Assembly (NCBI GenBank): GCA_031285575.1
Contig: JAITVX010000011.1
Span: 1 to 11,893 of the forward strand
Reading direction: 5' to 3'
DNA: 11,893 nucleotides
From: Bacteroidales bacterium
GTDB lineage: Bacteria > Bacteroidota > Bacteroidia > Bacteroidales > VadinHA17
In this document: piece by piece, positions 7,623-11,893 of the stretch
Position numbering within the stretch: position 1 is the first letter of the stretch
Layout of the letters: the number at the start of each line of letters is the position of its first letter
Made by a program: the position numbers and the translations under genes
The notes under the pieces: model-generated
The model's database searches: none
What the model saw: the letters and a program-made list of their open reading frames with translations, nothing else
What the model was told of the DNA's origin: nothing

Positions 7623-8438
7623 GTGGAGCAGAGCATTTTTCAATACGGTTTCATTATAAAAGGGCTGCTTGGCGCCCTGTTTGCAAGCATAACGGCAGGC
7701 ATTGCAGGAACCTACATCGTTTCAAAAAGAATGGTTTTTCTGAGCGGCGGTATTACCCACGCATCGTTTGGCGGCATTGGTGCCGGATACTTTGCAGGTG
7801 TCAATCCGGTTCTCGGGGCGGCTGTGTTCGGGATACTTTCGGCGCTTGGGGTTGAATACCTCTCAACAAGGCATAAAATACGTGAAGACTCTGCCATCGG
7901 CATATTATGGGCTTTCGGAATGGCCGTGGGAATAATTTTCATATACATGACGCCGGGCTACAGCCCCAACCTTATAAGCTATCTTTTCGGCAGCATACTT
8001 ACGGTAACCGGCGCCGATATAACAGCCTTAGGCGTCATGTCGGCAGTATTGATACTGTATTTTACCCTGTTCTACCGCACCATACTCTACATATCGTTCG
8101 ACGAGGTTTATGCACGAACCTACTCGCCGCATGTCGATGTATTCAAATACATAACCACATCGCTCATAGCGCTGACTATTGTTTTCAACATCAGGATGGC
8201 CGGCATTGTGCTTGTTCTGTCGCTGCTTACAATACCTCCCAATATTGCAATGATTTTTACCCGCTCGTATGTCAGAATTGCTGTGTGGTCTGTTGCAGCC
8301 GGCTTTGCCGGCACCGCCACAGGATATGCAATATCTTACTATGCCGGTATTCCCGCCGGTGCTACCATAATCTTTACACTTGTTCTGTTGTGGGCAATTG
8401 CAAAAGCGGTTAAACGGGTAATGTTAAGCATGAAATAG
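7623..8438 (+). CDS. znuB: Zinc-type ABC transporter permease (ABC-3 family)
   Basis: This 271-residue integral membrane protein has about seven to eight hydrophobic segments and the hallmarks of ABC-3 permeases: an N-terminal stretch with IAGTYIVSKRMVFLSGGITHASFGG, the central AIGILWAFGMAVGI helix, SYLFGSIL, and a late cytoplasmic-loop region VLVLSLLTIPPNIAM that contacts the ATPase. Length is normal for ZnuB. The start is a GTG immediately after the stop of the ATPase gene, with no ribosome-binding site. The next in-frame ATG (within SKRMVF) would delete the first membrane segment, so the GTG is preferred and implies re-initiation by ribosomes leaving the upstream gene. It forms the channel for the metal delivered by the lipoprotein. 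Confidence 0.9.
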   Translation: MEQSIFQYGFIIKGLLGALFASITAGIAGTYIVSKRMVFLSGGITHASFGGIGAGYFAGVNPVLGAAVFGILSALGVEYLSTRHKIREDSAIGILWAFGMAVGIIFIYMTPGYSPNLISYLFGSILTVTGADITALGVMSAVLILYFTLFYRTILYISFDEVYARTYSPHVDVFKYITTSLIALTIVFNIRMAGIVLVLSLLTIPPNIAMIFTRSYVRIAVWSVAAGFAGTATGYAISYYAGIPAGATIIFTLVLLWAIAKAVKRVMLSMK

Positions 8439-8454
8439 AATTTCCCGATTAGCC

Positions 8455-8485
8455 CTGTGTTTAATACAGTGATTTTTTTATTTTT
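8455..8485 (+). terminator. Weak intrinsic terminator after the zinc operon
   Basis: CTGT (8455-8458) pairs with ACAG (8466-8469) around a small loop, followed by seven T at 8473-8479 and five more after one A. The stem is only 4-5 bp, so termination may be partial, and the T-run overlaps the predicted promoter of the next gene. Confidence 0.35.
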
Positions 8486-8486
8486 G
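8479..8486 (+). promoter_or_regulatory. Possible -7 element for the DUF4395 gene
   Basis: TATTTTTG fits TAnnTTTG and lies 28 nt upstream of the ATG at 8514. No clear TTG occurs at the -33 distance, so the site is only suggestive. Confidence 0.35.
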
Positions 8487-8513
8487 CCCGATATATTTAA
8501 ATAATAACATGGA

Positions 8514-8954
8514 ATGAAAACACTGGAGGTATGTCCTGTTTCAAAAGAAGTTGTTGACGAAAACAAAACAAGAGTAATTGCTTTTTTCGTAATTGTTGTT
8601 GCCGTTGCGGGCATTTATTTCAGGAATTATTATGTTTTGGCATTGCTGGCTGTCGATTTTGCAATCAGGGCGTTCACCGGCTGGAAAAATGCAAGTGTGC
8701 TCGGCCTTACTGCAAGAGTAACAGCCGCAGTGTTGCACATTCCGAACAAACCGTGCGATGCTGCGCCAAAAAAATTTTCTGCAGGCATTGGCATGTTCTT
8801 TTCTCTGGGCATGGCGCTGTTTCAGTTTGTTCAGTTATATACTGTTGCCGCCGCCATTGGCGCCGCTTTGCTTATGTGTGCATTTCTCGAATGCTGTTTT
8901 GGCTATTGCCTCGGATGTAAGGTATATTCACTGCTGCAGTTATTTCGCAGGTAA
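8514..8954 (+). CDS. DUF4395 family small membrane protein
   Basis: This 146-residue protein matches the DUF4395 pattern along its length: N-terminal CPVSKEVVDEN (Cys7-Pro8), four hydrophobic segments (about 22-40, 41-56, 88-106, 108-125), the conserved middle NKPCDAAPKKFSAGIG, and a C-terminal ECCFGYCLGCK with Cys132 and Cys135 in a CxxC arrangement. It is predicted to sit in the cytoplasmic membrane. The family has no agreed function. The conserved cysteines suggest thiol or sulfur-redox chemistry, and relatives are sometimes found near thioredoxin-like genes, but none is present here. It follows the zinc operon on the same strand after 75 bp with its own weak promoter, so a link to zinc uptake is not implied. 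The ATG at 8514 keeps the conserved CP motif near the start. Confidence 0.8.
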   Translation: MKTLEVCPVSKEVVDENKTRVIAFFVIVVAVAGIYFRNYYVLALLAVDFAIRAFTGWKNASVLGLTARVTAAVLHIPNKPCDAAPKKFSAGIGMFFSLGMALFQFVQLYTVAAAIGAALLMCAFLECCFGYCLGCKVYSLLQLFRR

Positions 8955-8960
8955 TACTGC

Positions 8961-8987
8961 GCGGTGGTAATCGGCCACGCTTTCATT
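8961..8987 (+). terminator. Possible weak terminator after the DUF4395 gene
   Basis: GCG-GTGG (8961-8967) pairs with CCACGC (8975-8980), with one bulged G and a 7-nt loop, followed by a poor T-tract (TTTCATT). It lies a few bases past the stop codon at 8954. Confidence 0.3.
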
Positions 8988-9063
8988 CTCCTTATAAAAC
9001 CATTTTGAAGGTTTCTATACAATAAATAAGTAAGTACTCATAATTAATTCACATTATCCTGTT

Positions 9064-9122
9064 CGTCATTGCGAGGGCTTGCCCGAAGCAACCGAGTTTA
9101 CGAGCTCGGCGAAGCCAATCCA
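9064..9122 (+). repeat. CGTCATTGCGA-family repeat, left half
   Basis: Starts CGTCATTGCGAG and runs through GAAGCAACCGAG and CTCGGCGAAGCC to CAATCCA. It holds the long arm of the family, with a local CCGAG/CTCGG hairpin. Its matching outer arm, CTCGCAATGACG, is not adjacent but lies at 9317-9328, beyond another copy of the repeat. Confidence 0.75.
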
Positions 9123-9161
9123 TTCGACTTCTTCGGAAAACAGCACTTAAACACCCGGCAT

Positions 9162-9243
9162 CGTCATTGCGACCGCGAGGTACGAAGCGGGAAGCAATCC
9201 ATAACATGACCTGGATTGCTTCGTCGTTCCTCCTACCAATGAC
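9162..9243. repeat. CGTCATTGCGA-family palindromic repeat
   Basis: CGTCATTG at 9162-9169 pairs with CAATGAC at 9237-9243, and AAGCAATCCA at 9192-9201 with TGGATTGCTT at 9212-9221. The 82-bp unit can fold into one long hairpin. It lies between the two arms of the 9064/9328 copy, as if inserted into it. Confidence 0.8.
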
Positions 9244-9294
9244 ATAATTGCGTAAATTATTGATTTTAAGCAAATACGTCATATCCGCATTATG

Positions 9295-9310
9295 CCCCAA
9301 AACTTTGGGG
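9295..9310. repeat. Short perfect hairpin CCCCAAA/TTTGGGG
   Basis: CCCCAAA (9295-9301) and TTTGGGG (9304-9310) are perfect inverted copies separated by two bases. It sits just left of the orphan arm CTCGCAATGACG (9317-9328). There is no T-tract on either strand, so it is not called a terminator. Confidence 0.5.
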
Positions 9311-9340
9311 TGAACTCTCGCAATGACGAACTCTCTTTTC

Positions 9341-9419
9341 CGTCATTGCGAACGTAGTGAAGCAATCCAGAAAATACGCACCAATGGATTGCTTCACCCC
9401 TGCGGGTTTCGCAATGACG
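9341..9419. repeat. CGTCATTGCGA-family palindromic repeat, near-perfect copy
   Basis: CGTCATTGCGAA (9341-9352) and TTCGCAATGACG (9408-9419) are exact inverted copies, as are GTGAAGCAATCCA (9357-9369) and TGGATTGCTTCAC (9385-9397). The 79-bp unit is the cleanest hairpin of the family in the window and ends six bases before the 42-bp array. Confidence 0.85.
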
Positions 9420-9425
9420 AAAAAG

Positions 9426-9719
9426 CTCCGGCAACCGTGTTGCACTGCTGCAGGGAACTTGCCGGAACTCCGGCAACCATGTTGCACCGCTGCAGGGAAC
9501 TTGCCGGAACTCCGGCAACCGTGTTGCTGCACTGCAGGAGACTTGCCGGAACTCCGGCAACCGTGTTGCAGCGCTGCAGGAGACTTGCCGGAACTCCGGC
9601 AACCATGTTGCACCGCTGCAGGACACTTGCGCAACTCCGCGCAACCATATTGCAGCGCTGCAGGGAACTTGCCGGAACTCCGGCAACCGTGTTGCAGCAC
9701 TGCAGGAGACTTGCCGCAC
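9426..9719. repeat. Tandem array: seven units of a 42-bp quasi-palindrome
   Basis: Units begin at 9426, 9468, 9510, 9552, 9594, 9635 and 9678; five are 42 bp, one 41 and one 43. Each runs CTCCGGCAACC, a TGCA-centred core, then ACTTGCCGGAA. A unit is roughly its own reverse complement: outer arms TCCGGCAA and TTGCCGGA, inner arms TGCA and TGCA. Adjacent units meet in TTGCCGG-AACT-CCGGCAA, a perfect 7-bp hairpin. The variable core changes between units (ACTGC, ACCGC, AGCGC, AGCAC types) but TGCA is kept on both sides or shifted symmetrically. CGTCATTGCGA-family elements lie on both sides. Nothing between units resembles a spacer, so it is not CRISPR. Function unknown; a structured transcript, protein-binding array or plain minisatellite are all possible. 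Confidence 0.9.
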
Positions 9720-9722
9720 CAC

Positions 9723-9833
9723 CGTCATTGCGAGGGCGAAGCCCGAAGCAATCCATGTTGCGTATCTCTGGATTGGCTTAGCCGAGCTCGCCGGAGGCTC
9801 GGTTGCTTCGGCTACCGCCTCGCAAAGATGACG
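9723..9833. repeat. CGTCATTGCGA-family palindromic repeat, long form
   Basis: CGTCATTGCGAGG at 9723-9735 pairs imperfectly with the CCTCGCAAAGATGACG end at 9833, and CGAAGCAATCCA with TGGATTGGCTTAG. The right arm carries an extra hairpin, CCGAGC/GCTCGG. It starts three bases after the 42-bp array. Confidence 0.8.
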
Positions 9834-9863
9834 AAAATTGGTACAACTAACTTTGAGTACTTA

Positions 9864-9905
9864 CATAATAAAAACCTCAGTGTAATTTTGGGAGTTACAC
9901 TGAGG
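9864..9905 (-). terminator. Intrinsic terminator of the BIG2 lipoprotein gene
   Basis: CCTCAGTGTAA (9875-9885) and TTACACTGAGG (9895-9905) form a perfect 11-bp stem with a 9-nt loop. On the minus strand the stem is followed by TTTTTATTAT, a U-rich tail. It lies about 80 bp past the stop of the gene at 9988, correctly oriented. Confidence 0.8.
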
Positions 9906-9964
9906 ATCCTGATGGGGGCTTTGTGCTCCGCGCCCCGCAGTTATCACAGCCGGCTTCCTCTCTG

Positions 9965-9990
9965 TAGAGACGGATAATTATCCGTCTCTA
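9965..9990. repeat. Perfect 26-bp TAGAGACG palindrome containing a stop codon
   Basis: TAGAGACGGATAA is followed directly by its exact reverse complement. The TAG stop of the minus-strand gene (9988-9990) is the first three bases of the palindrome on that strand. A related, imperfect palindrome is at 11634-11657. Confidence 0.9.
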
Positions 9991-11298
9991 CTTCATGTTG
10001 GTATCAACCAGCCAAATGTTTGTGGTTCCGGTGAAACTGTCGTTGTAACCGCCGCCGGTGTACATGGAGGTGCCGTAGCGGTAAAATCCGGCGAAGCCTA
10101 TGCCGGGCAGGTAATATTCCTTAAATTCGTAATTATGCGACTGGTCGTCGCAAATCTCTTCGCCGGCTATTATTTCGCAAAAGTCGTCGTCTAATACTTC
10201 CATAACCTCTACTCCCGAACCTTCGTATGTGCTGCTGTAGGGGTTGTCGATCGTTTTTGCCGATGCGGTTTCGATGCGGCTGGTAACGAGAAAATTGGAG
10301 TGGCCAGCCGCAGTGCCGTTTTTCGCGCTGAATATTGTGTAGAGTGCGGTGCTTCCGTCGTTTTGCGTACGGGTTCCGTATAACACTCCGTCTTTTACCG
10401 CAAGGTATTCATATTGGTAAATCCAATTATAGGGACCATCGCCTGTGGTGGTATATGTTGCCTTGTACAAGTCGAGTTCACCAACACTGAAGGTGTGTGT
10501 TAGCTTAGCGCCGAGCGTAATAGTAAAGGTACCGCTATTAGTAGAGGTTTCGTGATTGTAATTGTCGTAATTTGTGTATTTCCACTCGTATTTCCAGTAT
10601 TTGCCTGTTGCAAACGTCATGTTCTCGAAGCCGGGAAACTTGTATGTGCCGGTACCCGGATTGGTTCCGGCCGGCGCTACGGTTATGGTGAAGTTTTGCG
10701 TATAGGCGGTTGTGGTCGATGTTCCGGCTGCAATGGTTGCCGTTACGGTGGCTGTTCCTGCTGCCGTGGCGCTGAACAGGCTACCTGTTATGGTTGCTCC
10801 GGTGGTTCCCGCGCTTGCAACGCTCCATACTATTGTTTGGTTGGTTGCCGTAGCGGGCGCTACTGTTGCGGTAAGCGAAACAGATGTGTTTGCCACGGCT
10901 GTGGCGGGCACGCCCGTTATGCCGGTTACGGCCACAAAGGTTCCCGATGTGTTGCCCGAAGACACTGTTACCTTGCACACGGCTGTTTTGCTGCCATCGG
11001 CGGTGGTTACGGTAATGTCGGATGTTCCGGCGCTTATGGCCCGCAGGTTGCCGTTATTGTCAACGGTAACGGCCGAGGTGTTGCTCGACGTCCATGCAAC
11101 GGTTTTGTTTTCGGCGTTGGCGGGCAGTACCGTTGCCGTGAGCGTTGCATTTGCTCCTGCTTCGAGCGTCAGCGAGGTCTGGTTAAGGTTTACGCCCGAT
11201 ACCCTTACGGGTTCGTCATTGTCCTTTTTGCAGGACATGCATGCAACCATCGCTATCATCAGTGCGGTTGCCGTCTTGCTTAAAATACTTCTTTTCAT
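9988..11298 (-). CDS. Lipoprotein with two BIG2 domains and an unassigned C-terminal domain
   Basis: This 436-residue protein starts with a lipoprotein signal (ALMIAMVACMSCKKDNDE). Lipidation is likely at Cys23 or Cys20. The acidic/basic stretch after Cys23 (KKDNDE) resembles the export signal of surface-displayed Bacteroidetes lipoproteins. Two Ig-like BIG2 domains follow: about residues 33-112 (VSGVNLNQTSLTLEAGANAT ... AVTVDNNGNLRAISAGTSDITV) and about 122-208 (VAVTGITGVPATAV ... VTATI). The remaining 220 residues, from YKFPGFENMTF, are aromatic-rich and beta-like, with a paired-Cys acidic stretch (DDDFCEIIAGEEICDD) and EYYLPGIGFAGFYR near the end. That last motif is reminiscent of small secreted domains ending in YYxxGxG, but I cannot name the family. 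The stop lies inside a palindrome and a strong terminator follows. Probably surface-exposed adhesion or binding; function unknown. Confidence 0.85.
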   Translation of the reverse strand: MKRSILSKTATALMIAMVACMSCKKDNDEPVRVSGVNLNQTSLTLEAGANATLTATVLPANAENKTVAWTSSNTSAVTVDNNGNLRAISAGTSDITVTTADGSKTAVCKVTVSSGNTSGTFVAVTGITGVPATAVANTSVSLTATVAPATATNQTIVWSVASAGTTGATITGSLFSATAAGTATVTATIAAGTSTTTAYTQNFTITVAPAGTNPGTGTYKFPGFENMTFATGKYWKYEWKYTNYDNYNHETSTNSGTFTITLGAKLTHTFSVGELDLYKATYTTTGDGPYNWIYQYEYLAVKDGVLYGTRTQNDGSTALYTIFSAKNGTAAGHSNFLVTSRIETASAKTIDNPYSSTYEGSGVEVMEVLDDDFCEIIAGEEICDDQSHNYEFKEYYLPGIGFAGFYRYGTSMYTGGGYNDSFTGTTNIWLVDTNMK

Positions 11299-11343
11299 TG
11301 TTACAAAAATTTAGGTTTGTTAAAAAAAAATTACTGTTTAAAT

Positions 11344-11547
11344 AGGCTTCTTCGGGAAATAGAACTTCAATACTATGTTCGTCATTGCGACCGCGAGGTA
11401 CGAAGCGGGAAGCAATCCATGTGGTACTCATTTTCTGGATTGGCTTCGCCGAGCTCGTAAACTCGGTTGCTTCAGGCTCTGCCTTCGCAATAACGATGCC
11501 GAATACTGCGTTTGAAATAACATACTGCATATTTCCCGAAGAGGTCT
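11344..11547. mobile_element. MITE-like element with 18-bp terminal inverted repeats around a CGTCATTGCGA core
   Basis: The left end AGGCTTCTTCGGGAAATA (11344-11361) and the right end TATTTCCCGAAGAGGTCT (11530-11547) are inverted copies with 16 of 18 matches, 13 of them consecutive. Inside lies a 116-bp CGTCATTGCGA-family palindrome (11380-11495) with the long arm GCCGAGCTC/ACTCGG hairpin. There is no transposase gene; an obvious target-site duplication was not found. It would need a transposase from elsewhere. Confidence 0.6.
11380..11495. repeat. CGTCATTGCGA-family palindromic repeat inside the MITE-like element
   Basis: CGTCATTGCGA at 11380-11390 pairs with TCGCAATAACG at 11485-11495; GAAGCAATCCA pairs with TGGATTGGCTTC. 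The first 30 bases match the copy at 9162 closely (both have GACCGCGAGGTACGAAGCGG). Confidence 0.8.
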
Positions 11548-11633
11548 AATATTACGTTTCAATTTACTGTTTTGGCGGGGGTGTATGACGAATTGCATTT
11601 CAATCGTATTGTTTTACCTCCGACCCCTGTTGC

Positions 11634-11657
11634 AGAGACGCGGCGCGCCACGTCTCT
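11634..11657. repeat. AGAGACG palindrome at the end of the BspA-like gene
   Basis: AGAGACG (11634-11640) and CGTCTCT (11651-11657) flank the self-complementary GGCGCGCC (11642-11649); only one base pair of the 24 bp is mismatched. With the adjacent A at 11658 it forms TAG on the minus strand, the stop of the BspA-like gene. It is a relative of the palindrome at 9965. Confidence 0.8.
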
Positions 11658-11893
11658 ACGGTATCGCCACGATGGACGAGAACTTGTCAGCCCAGGACTT
11701 AATATAACTGTAGTTTGTGAGGCTACCGGACGGAACGCGCAGCACGTCGGAGGCCGCGTCGAAATTGTCATCGTAGAGTGTCGGCGGCAAGGTGGCCAAA
11801 CAGGTTACGCTCTTCAAAAGGGGGCAACGGTAAAAAGCCATATTACCAATGCTGCTCACGCCGGAACCAATAGTTACGCTCGCCAATCTAGGG
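11656..11893 (-). CDS. BspA-like leucine-rich-repeat (LRR_5) surface protein, C-terminal part
   Basis: The frame is open to the right window edge, so only the last 78 residues are seen and the start lies outside. The visible part begins in a repeat: LASVTIGSGVSSIGNMAFYRCPLLKSVTCLA, the classic BspA/LRR_5 pattern (SVTIGSGVxSIGxxAFxxC). It is followed by the usual exit sequence, TLPPTLYDDNFDAASDVLRVPSGSL, and ends SWADKFSSIVAIP, a normal C-terminus for Bacteroidetes BspA-like proteins. The gene therefore appears to end naturally, not by truncation. The stop TAG is the first triplet of a palindrome that may act as its terminator. Such proteins are usually secreted and bind host or matrix proteins; that role is inferred from the family. 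Confidence 0.85.
   Translation of the reverse strand, partial: PRLASVTIGSGVSSIGNMAFYRCPLLKSVTCLATLPPTLYDDNFDAASDVLRVPSGSLTNYSYIKSWADKFSSIVAIP

Larger units (their letters stand above)
8955..9987. other. Repeat-filled convergent intergenic region
   Basis: About 1 kb between the ends of two convergent genes. Apart from short plain stretches at its edges (about 8990-9060 and 9834-9865) it consists of CGTCATTGCGA-family palindromes, a 42-bp tandem array and, at the right end, the terminators of the minus-strand gene. Open frames exist in several frames through the array but look like by-products of a repeat length divisible by three. Confidence 0.75.
11299..11655. other. Intergenic region between the BIG2 and BspA-like genes
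   Basis: No gene is supported in these 357 bp. Most of it is a MITE-like element (11344-11547), followed by about 85 bp of plain sequence and the TAGAGACG-type palindrome at the end of the BspA-like gene. No convincing TAnnTTTG promoter for the BIG2 gene was found; AATTTTTG close to its ATG is the nearest match. Confidence 0.65.

Noticed and set aside
7907..8413. 168-residue plus-strand frame inside the permease gene
   Set aside because: It lies wholly within the well-supported permease and has a His/Cys/Arg-rich composition typical of an out-of-frame reading.
9295..9310. CCCCAAA/TTTGGGG hairpin as a terminator
   Set aside because: No T-tract follows on either strand and no gene ends nearby.
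9426..9719. Possible CRISPR array
   Set aside because: Units abut directly with no unique spacers, each unit is self-complementary across its full length, and no cas gene is near.
9064..9833. Insertion sequence with transposase
   Set aside because: No frame encodes a transposase or integrase motif; the elements are short palindromes only.
9279..9977. Several open frames of 120-206 residues on both strands
   Set aside because: They arise because the 42-bp unit has no stops and is divisible by three. They read into non-coding palindromes on both sides, and 41- and 43-bp units shift the frame.
10552..11314. Long plus-strand frames of 200 and 243 residues opposite the BIG2 gene
   Set aside because: The minus-strand frame has a signal peptide, domains and a matching terminator. 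The plus-strand products are low-complexity mirror images (Gly/Cys- or Val/Ala-rich).
11216..11530. 104-residue minus-strand frame through the MITE-like element
   Set aside because: Most of it is translated palindrome, and it overlaps the start of the BIG2 gene in another frame.

Overview
The window looks like a piece of a Bacteroidetes chromosome, probably order Bacteroidales or a relative. Three things point there. Promoter-like sites follow the Bacteroidetes pattern (TTG, about 20 nt, TAnnTTTG) rather than sigma-70 boxes. There are almost no Shine-Dalgarno sites. The protein types are typical of the phylum: an Rhs/SpvB-type surface protein with a paired outer-membrane barrel protein, a BIG2 lipoprotein starting CKKDNDE, and a BspA-like leucine-rich-repeat protein. 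No rRNA, tRNA, CRISPR array, integrase or transposase was seen. The species cannot be named from the sequence alone.

Layout. Positions 1-2212 (minus, continuing past the left edge) hold the N-terminal 737 residues of a large Rhs/YD-type secreted protein that is clearly AT-richer than the rest. It lies downstream of a minus-strand gene (2295-3614) for a secreted protein with a C-terminal barrel-like domain; the two probably form one unit. A divergent promoter region (3615-3889) leads to a plus-strand pair, a DUF4364-like winged-helix protein (3890-4564) and a sialidase-like BNR protein (4561-5682), which overlap by ATGA. After a 323-bp spacer comes a compact zinc-type ABC importer operon: lipoprotein binding protein (6006-6875), ATPase (6879-7622) and permease (7623-8438). 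A DUF4395 membrane protein follows (8514-8954).

From 8955 to 9987 there is no credible gene. The space is filled by palindromic CGTCATTGCGA-type repeats that flank seven tandem copies of a 42-bp unit, itself a quasi-palindrome. A minus-strand BIG2 lipoprotein gene (9988-11298) ends inside a perfect 26-bp palindrome. Upstream of it, 11344-11547 is a MITE-like element with 18-bp terminal inverted repeats. The window closes with the C-terminus of a BspA-like gene (11656-11893, minus), which also ends in a TAGAGACG palindrome.

The functional core is the zinc importer: the periplasmic-face lipoprotein captures the metal, the permease passes it across the inner membrane, and the ATPase drives transport. 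The two ends of the window are accessory surface-protein territory. The least explained material is the repeat cluster, above all the 42-bp array, whose one divergent junction has changed on both arms so that pairing is kept.
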